Below, piece by piece: positions 6,821 to 14,498 of a stretch of DNA of 15,269 nucleotides. Position 1 is the stretch's first letter; every line of letters begins with the position of its first letter. The notes beneath the pieces are model-generated. The model was not told where the DNA came from and ran no database searches. It saw only the letters and a program-made list of their open reading frames with translations. The DNA comes from CAYJGN01 sp964369635 (GTDB lineage: Bacteria; Bacillota; Clostridia; Oscillospirales; Ruminococcaceae), in NCBI GenBank assembly GCA_964369635.1, contig CAYJGN010000044.1, positions 1 through 15,269 on the forward strand, given 5' to 3'. The translations under genes were made by a program, and so were the position numbers.

Positions 6821-7948
6821 ATGGTAAAAAGGCAATATAACAAGGCATTCGACAAAGAGATATCAAGGCTTGGATTTGGCGCTATGCGACTTATAACAAA
6901 TGAAGACGAAACCATTAATTTTGAAGCGAGCAAGAAGCTAATCGATATAGCTTATGAAAACGGTATAAACTATTACGATACCGCTTATGTTTATCATGGT
7001 ATGAAGAGCGAAGAATTCTTAAAATATGCTCTTGCTGATAAACCGCGCGATAGCTACTACCTTGCAGACAAGCTTCCGATGTGGGACAAGCCTGATAATG
7101 CAGCTGCACTCAAGCTTTTCGAAGAGAGCTGCACAAGACTTGGAACAGATTACATCGACTTTTATCTGCTGCACAACGTTAATAAATCCAACTGGAAGAT
7201 TATGTGCGATAACGGGTACTATGATCAGTTTATGAAGCTCAAAGAAGAGGGTCGGATAAAGCATCTCGGTTTTTCATTCCACGATAACCCGGATTTGCTT
7301 GAAGAGATAGTTGATAAACATCAGTTCGACTTTGTTCAGATTCAGATAAACTATCTTGACTGGTATCTGCAAGATGCAAAGCGCAGTTTCGAGATACTAA
7401 AGAGCAGAGATATTCCGATTGTTGTTATGGAGCCTATCCGCGGAGGATACCTTGCAAACATTCCAGAGGATATGATAGAGCTCCTCCCAAAAGGATACAC
7501 TCCTGTCGAGAACGCGTTTCGCTATGTTGCGTCTCTACCCGAGGTTTTTGTTATCCTATCCGGCATGAGCACCGAAGAGCAGGTATCGCAAAACGTTGCA
7601 CTCTTCTCCGATATAAAAGATATAGATGATAGCGAGCGCCTGATGTTCAAAAAAGCATTCGACCACTATAAAGAGCTCGGTGCTGTCCCATGTACAGCTT
7701 GCAACTATTGCGACGTATGTCCTGAGGGGATAGCTATTCCGAAGATATTTGAAATTTATAACGACTACACGATGAACAAAGAAGGCAATAAATTCACAAC
7801 CACAACCGCCTACTTCAACTGGATACACCGAGATAAACGAGCAGATAAATGCGTTGGTTGCAAAATATGCGAGAGCTATTGCCCTCAGCATATTGCTATT
7901 GCCGATGAGCTTGCAAAAGTTGCAGTTGTTATCAATGAGATAAAATAG
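6821..7948 (+). CDS. Aldo/keto reductase with C-terminal two-[4Fe-4S] ferredoxin domain
   Basis: 375 residues from the ATG at 6821; GAGGTG just upstream is the ribosome binding site and rules out the GTG contained in it. The N-terminal 280 residues are an aldo/keto reductase barrel with the tetrad Asp53, Tyr58, Lys84 and His118 in NYYDTAYVYH, LADKLP and FYLLHN. The C-terminus has CTACNYCDVCP (C291, C294, C297, C300) and CVGCKICESYCP (C344, C347, C350, C354), enough for two [4Fe-4S] clusters. This matches the COG1453 type of anaerobe aldo/keto reductase. Substrate and electron partner are unknown; a role in reducing carbonyls, using NAD(P)H or ferredoxin, is inferred. It is divergent from rpe and has its own terminator, so it is probably monocistronic. 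Confidence 0.92.
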   Translation: MVKRQYNKAFDKEISRLGFGAMRLITNEDETINFEASKKLIDIAYENGINYYDTAYVYHGMKSEEFLKYALADKPRDSYYLADKLPMWDKPDNAAALKLFEESCTRLGTDYIDFYLLHNVNKSNWKIMCDNGYYDQFMKLKEEGRIKHLGFSFHDNPDLLEEIVDKHQFDFVQIQINYLDWYLQDAKRSFEILKSRDIPIVVMEPIRGGYLANIPEDMIELLPKGYTPVENAFRYVASLPEVFVILSGMSTEEQVSQNVALFSDIKDIDDSERLMFKKAFDHYKELGAVPCTACNYCDVCPEGIAIPKIFEIYNDYTMNKEGNKFTTTTAYFNWIHRDKRADKCVGCKICESYCPQHIAIADELAKVAVVINEIK

Positions 7949-7967
7949 AAATTTAATTTTTAGAATG

Positions 7968-8005
7968 AAAAAACAGATGCATTTTTTAGTTTGCATCTGT
8001 TTTTT
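7968..8005. terminator. Bidirectional intrinsic terminator between convergent genes
   Basis: A perfect 14-bp inverted repeat, AAAAAACAGATGCA (7968-7981) and TGCATCTGTTTTTT (7992-8005), with a 10-base loop. T-runs follow on both strands, so it can end both the aldo/keto reductase transcript and the minus-strand paralogue transcript. Confidence 0.9.
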
Positions 8006-8083
8006 TAATATATAATATATTCTTCGGTTGCAGCATTTTGCTTTTTGTATCTTCTCTAATATATACTGCTCTCAAATCATCTT

Positions 8084-9574
8084 TTAGCTGTCCCTGAGAT
8101 CAGCATAAAGTCGGGGAAGCCAGTGTGTCGTTTCATCAAGTTCGATTATCTCACCACTGTCCGATATTACATAGTCTGTGGGGAATTCTACTTCTTCGGC
8201 CGGTATTATTTCGCTTCTCACAAACCGAAGCTCTCCGCCCTCTTCATGAAATATTGAATACTTATCATTATAAACGGTAAGAGCGGCTAGATATCTGCCG
8301 TTTTGCGATACTCTCACGCGAGGTAGCCACAGGCCATAACTTGCATCTATCGTAGCAACTGTCACTTTTTCGCCATCGTGATAGAGGTAATATACATCAT
8401 TCATTCCATCATATATACGATATGATGCGAAAAATAAGCAGCCTTCAGCCATCCCACGAGCATCATATCCTCCGTTCACCAAAAGATTAATGTCGATACC
8501 ATCTATCTCCGATAAGGGCTGTTTGTTTTTTAGGTCATATATAATATTCACAGGTTCATCAGAATAATCCTCCGGGCTTATAGGTATAACAACGATATCC
8601 TCTGATAGGAAGTAACATTCATCTCCCTCCTTCATAGTTTTATCATCCAGTTGGAAATCCGCTACTACAAGCTCTGTAACTTCTCCGGTTTTTCGGTTTG
8701 TTATGGTAACATCAACGCCTTTATAGGTAGCTATTATATAGTTATCGTTTGCAGTAATATGCAACGGGGGAACATAGTATTTTCCGCCTGCGTTATAAAA
8801 CTCACCACCTGCTTCCCAATCCGAACTCTCATCAATCGGTTCGATAATTTCATAATCATCATCCATAATATAGTTTTTAGCAAATGCAGAAATATCTGCC
8901 GATCGAAGCTCCTCTATCTCTTCGCTACCGTAGTAATAAAAATAGCTATAAAACCCTCCGCCGAAAGCATAAACATCAACATATCCGGTATACTGATTAT
9001 AGTTTGCAAAACCGCTGCTCTTTCTCGGTAATATAATCGATTTCAAGGTAATCCCTTGATTTTCATCAAATACTTCTCCCTTAATATCGTCTACCCATTC
9101 ATAATAACCGATTAATAAAGCCTTCGCCGGTATATACTCACCATCGCCCGATTTCGCAATCATTAAACAGTAGTCTTTTGAGATATACCGCATATCATAA
9201 TTGCTATAGGAATAATAGCTTAAATCCGGCACTCCTGGAATAGAGGTAATCTCAGCATCATTTTCTATATCATATAAATAGAAAATCGAAATGTATCCGC
9301 TTTCCGTCCTATCCAAGGCTTTTATAATGATCCTTTTGGTATCCAAAAAGTAGACTTTATCAATAATTATATTAGTTGCATTATAATCATCTTTTATAAT
9401 TTCATCTATCGCTATAGTTTTTACCTCCTCACCGCTATTATCACTTATCACAACTCCTTCTTTTGGAGTTATCATAACGGTATAATCTTCACTCGAATGA
9501 TAGCTCGGAAATATCCGCAGCTCAAAAGCTAAAAGCAAAGATAAAACAATAGATGAAAAAATTATACGATTCAT
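8084..9574 (-). CDS. Exported protein, paralogue of the adjacent lipoprotein, no lipobox (copy A)
   Basis: 496 residues from the ATG at 9574, with GTGGGG six bases upstream; a GTG inside that element would add four residues and is unlikely. Residues 4-18 are hydrophobic and act as a signal peptide or anchor, but there is no lipobox cysteine. The rest is acidic and rich in Tyr and in short strand-like segments, suggesting a beta-propeller-like surface domain; this is inference. It is clearly related end to end to the protein encoded at 9696-11249: LMIAKSGD, PAKA, ANYNQYTG, GSEEIEELR, WEAGG, ITNR, YYLY, NGRYLAA and ISDSGEI are shared in order. It lies downstream of that gene without a visible terminator between and without a good promoter of its own, so co-transcription is likely. 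No known function was recognised. Confidence 0.8.
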   Translation of the reverse strand: MNRIIFSSIVLSLLLAFELRIFPSYHSSEDYTVMITPKEGVVISDNSGEEVKTIAIDEIIKDDYNATNIIIDKVYFLDTKRIIIKALDRTESGYISIFYLYDIENDAEITSIPGVPDLSYYSYSNYDMRYISKDYCLMIAKSGDGEYIPAKALLIGYYEWVDDIKGEVFDENQGITLKSIILPRKSSGFANYNQYTGYVDVYAFGGGFYSYFYYYGSEEIEELRSADISAFAKNYIMDDDYEIIEPIDESSDWEAGGEFYNAGGKYYVPPLHITANDNYIIATYKGVDVTITNRKTGEVTELVVADFQLDDKTMKEGDECYFLSEDIVVIPISPEDYSDEPVNIIYDLKNKQPLSEIDGIDINLLVNGGYDARGMAEGCLFFASYRIYDGMNDVYYLYHDGEKVTVATIDASYGLWLPRVRVSQNGRYLAALTVYNDKYSIFHEEGGELRFVRSEIIPAEEVEFPTDYVISDSGEIIELDETTHWLPRLYADLRDS

Positions 9575-9579
9575 AAAAC

Positions 9580-9660
9580 ACCCCACTAAGCTTTATAGTA
9601 AAACAAACTCACCCTCTTTGAACACCTTGGTTTTCTTTCTATTTTCAGTATATGGTATCA
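9580..9660 (-). repeat. 81-bp duplicated leader, copy A
   Basis: Identical at 77 of 81 positions to 11256-11336, ending just before the start codon of each paralogue. This copy retains TATACT at the -10-like site, but the sequence upstream diverges, so no -35 is present. On the minus strand it lies in a 26-codon reading frame, 9673 to 9593 (starts MRSLVIPYTE, ends GEFVLL). ATATGGTA (9650-9657) and TACCATAT (9701-9708) could also pair between the end of the upstream gene and this leader. Confidence 0.85.
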
Positions 9661-9695
9661 CCAAAGAGCGCATCGCCCTTAATTCCTCCGCTTTA

Positions 9696-11249
9696 TCACA
9701 TACCATATGGATCCTCGATAACCTTTATCTCACCGCTATCCGAAATCTCAAAATTCGAATAAATTATCGTCTCACCCTCCGGCACTGGTTCAGTTCGGAC
9801 AAACTGAAGGCTTCCATTCTCTTCATAAAAAACTGAAAATTCATTTGAAACCATATTGTGCGCCGCTAAATATCTGCCATTTGGTGAAACTACCGTATGC
9901 ATAAAAGCGATTCTATAACTTTTATCTATCGTCTGTGCTGTAAGCTTTTCACCATTAAGGTATAAGTAATATGACTCAATCGCTTCTTCTGAGGCATCGG
10001 CCGCATGCGGGATAAATAATACCCCTTCTGCCATGCTAATGCTAATTCGATATCTGCCCATAATCTCTTCGATATTCACTCCAATAATCTCGGTTATTGG
10101 TTTTTTCTCTTTTAAATCATATAGTATATTTATACCGCCAAAAGCTGAGCTATGCTCTGCGTAAATGTCAGTTATAACGACCATCAGAATATCTTCTGTT
10201 AAGTAATAACTGCTTCCCCCTGTCTGCCGGACACCGTTAAACTCTGCGTATTCTGCGGCATCAATCTTTTCAACCTCTCCGCTTTCCCTATTTGTTATCT
10301 CAATATATCTACCATCATAAACAGAAACCATATATCGCTCATCGCCTGAAACTTTTATCGGATGATAGTAATGCCAGCCAATTTCGCTATAACTGCCACC
10401 AGCTTCCCATTCATTGCTCTCATCAATTGCCAGCACAACTCCCATACTGTCCGACAGTTTATACTTACTCGCAAATAGGCCCGTATCCGCGCCTCGAAGC
10501 TCCTCTATCTCCTCACTCCCAACATACTGCAAAAGCTCAACATGCGCCATATAAACATCAACAAACCCGGTATATTGATTATAGTTTGCCATATAGTATG
10601 TTTCAGGGTCCATTATAAATGTTTTTATAGTCATCCCTGCGTCTTCTTCGATTAGGTCGCCTGTTAAAAAGTTAAGCTCGCGACTAATCGAGCCGATAAG
10701 CGCCGCTTTTGCCGGCACAAACTCTTTATCGCCCGACTTTGCGATCATCAAGCTATCGTGATTTCGAACAAATCGCAGATCATAGTCGCTATATGAGAGA
10801 AAACTCAAATCAGATATCTCACCTATTGATGTTATCTCAGCCCTGCTCGGAATATCGTAGAAATAAAATATCGAGATATCGCCATCATCTCTTTTATCGA
10901 CCGCTTTGATAATTATCTTGTTATCATCGAGGAAATAAACAAGCTCAATAGCAATATTGCTCGGACTATACCCCTCTTTTAAAATATCGCTTACCTCAAT
11001 AGTTGAAACCAGATTCCCGCTCTCGCTTCGAAGCTCAACCGCCCTCTTCTCAACTATCTCAAAGCTATAATTCGCGCTCAAAAGATAGCTTGGAATATCC
11101 TCTTTCTCGCCCCCATCATTATTCCCGCCCGACAGCGGAACGCTCTCAGATGAAAGGTCGGTAGTAGAGCTTTGCTTCTCAGAATCTCCATTGCCGCAAC
11201 TCGATAAAAACAGAAGAGCAATTAACATAAATATTATAACTTTTTTCAT
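9696..11249 (-). CDS. Surface lipoprotein related to the M56 sensor ectodomain (copy B)
   Basis: 517 residues. The N-terminus MKKVIIFMLIALLFLSSC is a lipoprotein signal with lipobox LSSC and lipidated Cys18, followed by a Ser/Gly/Glu-rich linker to about residue 53. The mature part should be on the outer face of the membrane. It is a full-length paralogue of the gene at 8084-9574. Its C-terminal 200 residues also resemble residues about 577-776 of the M56 protein at 11569-13899: an ITN/ITD-x-x-x-x-E-V-x-x-ID strand pair, a [LI]YD strand, YYLY-x-[ND]GE, then GRY-[LI]-A and a final acidic strand. The ATG at 11249 has GGGGTG upstream, and a near-consensus promoter lies 75 bp away. Several strand-like repeats suggest a beta-propeller, which is inference. 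Function unknown; a ligand-binding or signalling partner of the sensor is possible. Confidence 0.82.
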   Translation of the reverse strand: MKKVIIFMLIALLFLSSCGNGDSEKQSSTTDLSSESVPLSGGNNDGGEKEDIPSYLLSANYSFEIVEKRAVELRSESGNLVSTIEVSDILKEGYSPSNIAIELVYFLDDNKIIIKAVDKRDDGDISIFYFYDIPSRAEITSIGEISDLSFLSYSDYDLRFVRNHDSLMIAKSGDKEFVPAKAALIGSISRELNFLTGDLIEEDAGMTIKTFIMDPETYYMANYNQYTGFVDVYMAHVELLQYVGSEEIEELRGADTGLFASKYKLSDSMGVVLAIDESNEWEAGGSYSEIGWHYYHPIKVSGDERYMVSVYDGRYIEITNRESGEVEKIDAAEYAEFNGVRQTGGSSYYLTEDILMVVITDIYAEHSSAFGGINILYDLKEKKPITEIIGVNIEEIMGRYRISISMAEGVLFIPHAADASEEAIESYYLYLNGEKLTAQTIDKSYRIAFMHTVVSPNGRYLAAHNMVSNEFSVFYEENGSLQFVRTEPVPEGETIIYSNFEISDSGEIKVIEDPYGM

Positions 11250-11255
11250 AAGATC

Positions 11256-11336
11256 ACCCCACTAAGCTATACAGTAAAACAAACTCACCCTCTTTAAACA
11301 CTTTGGTTTTCTTTCTATTTTCAGTATATGGTATCA
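11256..11336 (-). repeat. 81-bp duplicated leader, copy B
   Basis: Partner of 9580-9660, with four mismatches. On the minus strand it lies in a 28-codon frame, 11340 to 11254 (starts MLIPYTENRK, ends LLYSLVG), with no visible ribosome binding site. The four differences between copies fall on third positions of this frame: three are synonymous and one changes Tyr to stop. Confidence 0.85.
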
Positions 11337-11351
11337 ACATAACTTTGTCAA
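11323..11351 (-). promoter_or_regulatory. Promoter of the lipoprotein gene
   Basis: On the minus strand, TTGACA (11346-11351), a 17-bp spacer and TATACT (11323-11328). Transcription would start near 11316, giving an untranslated leader of about 66 bases. The downstream gene at 8084-9574 keeps only the -10 part. Confidence 0.65.
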
Positions 11352-11374
11352 TGTTTTAACTTTGTTATGTTGAT
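11333..11374. promoter_or_regulatory. Operator-like inverted repeat over the lipoprotein promoter
   Basis: ATCAACATAAC (11333-11343) and GTTATGTTGAT (11364-11374) are perfect 11-bp inverted arms around a 20-bp centre. The left arm lies in the promoter spacer, the centre contains the -35, and the right arm is just upstream, a layout suited to a repressor. It differs from the TACAnnTGTA dyads before the BlaI-like gene, so a different regulator would bind. The rest of the 11375-11496 gap shows nothing else I can name. Confidence 0.5.
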
Positions 11375-11496
11375 TTTTTTATATGATTTCACTAATTAAA
11401 CTATCAATTTAGCTTAATTTTTCACCCATTAGTTATAAAAATACATTTATCGTTACCTTCAAAACTATCCCTCGTTTGCAACTTTATATTAAATTA

Positions 11497-11560
11497 AAAC
11501 AGACTTATCTGCCCTTTTGGCAAGCTGTTATAAGTTGCCAGTGGGTGGATAAGTCCGTTT
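11497..11560 (-). terminator. Terminator of the blaI-M56 operon
   Basis: Begins 9 bp after the M56 stop. On the minus strand, AAACGGACTTATC (11560-11548) pairs with GATAAGTCTGTTT (11509-11497) through 13 pairs including one G-U, followed by a TTTTAATTTAA tail. A nested TGGCAA/TTGCCA stem (11518-11523, 11535-11540) extends the structure, giving a large stacked hairpin. Confidence 0.72.
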
Positions 11561-11568
11561 AGATATTT

Positions 11569-13899
11569 TTATAATGCCTCTTTTATTTCGAGGTTTCCGT
11601 TTGCATCTATCAAATAAGCTTCTCCAAGAAAATATCTTTCTTCTAAAAGCTCTTTGTCAAACTCTTCTGAGCTTATGAGCTGCAACCCGTTATCGGTTTG
11701 ATTGTATATATCAACAAGCTCGGTCGATTGATTAACAAAAGCGATATATCGCCCCTCGCCGTTAGATTGGTTGTTGTAAATTGTCAAGTCCTGGTTATAA
11801 CCATATTCTGCCGGAAACTCTTGGGCAAAAACATCCTCTCCATCGCTATACAGATAGTAGGCGGGATTACTCTGCTCTAAAAGCCCAATATCCGCTATAA
11901 GGAGCCCGTTTCCTCTGATATTATAGTATCTTCTGCTGTTTAAAAGATAACCGCTATCCTCTACTCCCACAAACTGATATACAGCCGTCTTTGCATCTGC
12001 ATCGTATATCGTATAGAAAAATCCAAGGTCGTTTGAGTTTATCAACAGGAAAATGTTATCCGCTAAAACTCCATAATCTTTAACTAAAAACTCCCCGTAT
12101 TCCTCTGCGTTTATAATAGTTTCCATAGGGTCGATAATGCAAACTTCCTGATTGTTTTCATCTGTTATTAAAACTTTACCCTCGCCGATGTCATACCCAT
12201 TATATCCATCATCTGAGTATTTTACGAGCGGTATTGCATCATTCTCATCGTTTTGACCACTATTAGCTTCATCTGCGTCATCACTATACTCGCCGCTTAA
12301 CGTAATCGACTCTGCAATCCTTATCGCCTCTTCTTCGCTCACCATATCAGGCCTAAACCCCATAGCTATATAGCTTTGAAGAGCGGTATCGTAATATAAA
12401 ATGCCTTGGTAGTTCTCATAAGGTGCCGAGGCGAGTTCACCCATATATTCAGAAACTATATCAGGATCTAAAAATGAGACGTTTGCAACTGCCGCTTCTG
12501 TCGTTTCCGTTGAAATAAGCGCAGTATAAGGCTCCCACAGAAAGAACCTTGAAAGCCGAAGCGCTGGATATACAGACTGGTAATACTGCTCTCTCGCAAT
12601 CTCACCAGTATACGGCTCAAACTGCGAATACCCGATAAAACCAATAGCCGTCTCACCCTCATAAATATAGCTCTCTTCAAAAAACTCACCAGCGACAACT
12701 ATATTATGCTCAGGATTTTCAGCCTTTATCGTCCAGTCGGTCTGGAGTTCCATCTTTACCTGTATCTCACCGTCTGCTTGGTTAAAAACAATATTTGCTT
12801 CAATTAGCTCCTCTGTCTTACCAGCACCGGTCAGCATAAATAGCGAAAGTCCTGCTACTAATATAAGAGATATAGCCGATATAACTATCTTATTTTTGCT
12901 GAAATACTTTCGAAGTTTAATCATTGAAATTCTGTTCTCAACGTTTTTCGCATCACTCACCATCGAGAGCTTAGTCTGCACAGCGCCCACCTTACCGCTC
13001 TTGCCAAGAATTAAGACAAGGCTTTTTGCATAGTCGCTTCTCTCTTCTGCGGAAAGCTTTTTTATAACAGATGCATCATTTGCCGTCTCGAGGTCTGCCC
13101 TTAAAAGCTTAAAGCAAACAGCGATAACAGGGTTAAACCAATGGATAGATTGCAAAATCGCGAGAAGGTAGTTTGTCTGCATATCCCATCTTTTGCAGTG
13201 GGACAGCTCATGCATGATTATAAATTCAAGATTTTTTTCATCAAGAGTTTCTGCATATTCCGGTAGGAGTATCACAGGGGTTATAACCCCTGTTAGTGCT
13301 GGTGCAGGCACCTTATCCGATATAACCATTTCTATCTCTCGCTTAATCGAAAGGCGATTTTTGCACCGCTCTAAAATCTCTTTACCGCCCTCAAAAGCCT
13401 CACTGTTTGATATTAAATTAGTAAGACGTATCTTTGATATTATAAGCAAAAAAAACGAGGTAATAGTTCCGAATAGCCAAACAAGTGGAAGGATATTATC
13501 AAAAATAGCCTTTCGAATTTCTATCGAATTATACAAACTATCCATCTCAAGCTCTTGCTCGTAGGTGAGCGGTGGTGAGCCTTCGTCGGTATATTTTAAA
13601 AGCTCTTCATAATCATCTCTATGTTGCATCCAGTTAATTGAGTCGATCGGTGCTGTAACAGATAGCGGACTCGTTGGCCGATATGGGAGGATTAGCGCAA
13701 TAATCATAACTACCCAAAGAAGATATTTATAGTTTGGAGATAGTTTTTTCTTTAGCAGTTTTAGCAGTATAATAGTTATTATTCCTATTGCCGCCGCAAT
13801 TATCGACATCGATAAAATTTTATAGAAGAAAGGCGTTATCTCAAATGCCAAAGTTTCAAAAAAATCAAATATATTATAGTTCATTCCATCTGCAACCAT
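11569..13899 (-). CDS. BlaR1/MecR1-like M56 membrane metalloprotease sensor with a novel C-terminal ectodomain
   Basis: 776 residues. Transmembrane helices lie at about 27-48, 58-72, 134-156 and 338-357. The cytoplasmic zinc protease motif is MHELSHCKRWD (His230, Glu231, His234), with a third ligand probably Glu271 in LETANDAS, as in M56 proteases. Known relatives sense an extracellular ligand and trigger cleavage of a BlaI-type repressor. There is no penicillin-binding domain. Instead the ectodomain has a mixed region (361-540), an acidic linker (540-556) and a C-terminal part (about 577-776) similar to the two exported proteins encoded next (YYLYSDGE at 681-688, GRYIAF at 716-721). The ATG at 13899 lies three bases after the blaI-like stop, with GGAGGAGG eight bases upstream, so the pair is one operon. 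Ligand unknown; the absence of a penicillin-binding domain argues against direct beta-lactam sensing. Confidence 0.9.
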   Translation of the reverse strand: MVADGMNYNIFDFFETLAFEITPFFYKILSMSIIAAAIGIITIILLKLLKKKLSPNYKYLLWVVMIIALILPYRPTSPLSVTAPIDSINWMQHRDDYEELLKYTDEGSPPLTYEQELEMDSLYNSIEIRKAIFDNILPLVWLFGTITSFFLLIISKIRLTNLISNSEAFEGGKEILERCKNRLSIKREIEMVISDKVPAPALTGVITPVILLPEYAETLDEKNLEFIIMHELSHCKRWDMQTNYLLAILQSIHWFNPVIAVCFKLLRADLETANDASVIKKLSAEERSDYAKSLVLILGKSGKVGAVQTKLSMVSDAKNVENRISMIKLRKYFSKNKIVISAISLILVAGLSLFMLTGAGKTEELIEANIVFNQADGEIQVKMELQTDWTIKAENPEHNIVVAGEFFEESYIYEGETAIGFIGYSQFEPYTGEIAREQYYQSVYPALRLSRFFLWEPYTALISTETTEAAVANVSFLDPDIVSEYMGELASAPYENYQGILYYDTALQSYIAMGFRPDMVSEEEAIRIAESITLSGEYSDDADEANSGQNDENDAIPLVKYSDDGYNGYDIGEGKVLITDENNQEVCIIDPMETIINAEEYGEFLVKDYGVLADNIFLLINSNDLGFFYTIYDADAKTAVYQFVGVEDSGYLLNSRRYYNIRGNGLLIADIGLLEQSNPAYYLYSDGEDVFAQEFPAEYGYNQDLTIYNNQSNGEGRYIAFVNQSTELVDIYNQTDNGLQLISSEEFDKELLEERYFLGEAYLIDANGNLEIKEAL

Positions 13900-13902
13900 T
13901 AT

Positions 13903-14259
13903 CTATTCCTCCTCCACAAGCTCTAAAAGCCGCAAAAGCTCTTCTTTAGTCACATTTTCTTCCTTTACGAAATTAAGAAGCAGCCTTTCTTTGCTCCCAT
14001 CAAAAGCTCTATTCAAAAACCCTTTTCTCTCACCCTTTATATAATCCGCTTCGGATATAACTGCCGAATAAATACCATTTCTTGCAGTCTCTTTTGTAAC
14101 CCTCACCGCACCTTTTGCCACAAGTCTTGATAACAGCGTCTTGTTTGTATTTTTATTGCCAGAAAGCTTATTTAAAATATCAGGCAGACTCTGCCCGCCC
14201 CCTTCCCAAATCACACGCATTATAGGAATTTCGCTCTCAGCTATTTTTATCTTGCTCAT
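13903..14259 (-). CDS. BlaI/MecI-type winged-helix repressor
   Basis: 118 residues; family members are about 120-130. SEIPIMRVIWEGG, then TLLSRLVAKGAVRV (recognition helix and wing, residues 41-54) and YSAVISEADY are the BlaI/MecI N-terminal domain. The C-terminal dimerisation part contains LLLNFVKEEN; Asn96-Phe97 sits where BlaI and MecI are cut (Asn-Phe), so the scissile bond appears conserved and the M56 protein next door may control it. The segment before the recognition helix (GNKNTN) is shorter than the usual W-[ST]-x-x-T loop. GGAGG lies nine bases before the ATG at 14259. Two dyad operators overlap its promoter, so it should repress itself and the M56 gene. Confidence 0.93.
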   Translation of the reverse strand: MSKIKIAESEIPIMRVIWEGGGQSLPDILNKLSGNKNTNKTLLSRLVAKGAVRVTKETARNGIYSAVISEADYIKGERKGFLNRAFDGSKERLLLNFVKEENVTKEELLRLLELVEEE

Positions 14260-14279
14260 AGTTTCACACCTCCATAGTT

Positions 14280-14315
14280 TACAGTTGTAGTCTATACTCT
14301 TAGTTTACAACTGTA
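14280..14315. promoter_or_regulatory. Two BlaI-type operators
   Basis: TACAGTTGTA (14280-14289) and TACAACTGTA (14306-14315) both fit the TACAnnTGTA core of BlaI/MecI operators and are reverse complements of each other. Their centres are 26 bp apart. The first lies near the expected transcription start, the second over the promoter spacer and -10. No further TACAnnTGTA site was seen before the other genes. Confidence 0.8.
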
Positions 14316-14330
14316 ATCTTAAATTGTCAA
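14302..14330 (-). promoter_or_regulatory. Promoter of the blaI-M56 operon
   Basis: On the minus strand, a perfect TTGACA (14325-14330), a 17-bp spacer and TAAACT (14302-14307). The weak -10 is overlapped by an operator, as expected for an autoregulated repressor. Confidence 0.7.
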
Positions 14331-14470
14331 GTGTTTTCTAAATATACTTTATATACTTATCGTTACCACACTAACATATTCTTTGGTGTTGTAGTTATCA
14401 AAAAAACACATCATATGGTGGATACCCATAAAGGGTAATATCTAAATTATGATTTTTCAAGACGCTCAAT

Positions 14471-14498
14471 AAAAATCCACCATTTCTGGTGGATTTTT
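14471..14498. terminator. Bidirectional terminator-like hairpin
   Basis: AAAAATCCACC (14471-14481) and GGTGGATTTTT (14488-14498) form a perfect 11-bp stem with a 6-base loop, A-rich and T-rich at its two ends. It lies upstream of the blaI promoter and next to a tandem repeat array; no gene ends here, so it may mark the end of a lost gene or shield the operon from readthrough. Between 14331 and 14470 I see only AT-rich DNA with a small TACCC/GGGTA dyad. Confidence 0.75.

Noticed and set aside
7556..7996. Minus-strand 146-codon frame opposite the aldo/keto reductase
   Set aside because: Antisense shadow of the ferredoxin-like region; it also runs into the terminator hairpin.
11256..11340. BlaI-type operator in front of the lipoprotein gene
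   Set aside because: Only a lone ACTGTA half-site (minus strand) is present, and it is lost in the other leader copy; no TACAnnTGTA dyad.
11447..11457. TTATCGTTACC shared with 14357-14367
   Set aside because: An 11-base match in AT-rich DNA without symmetry or consistent spacing to promoters; may be chance.
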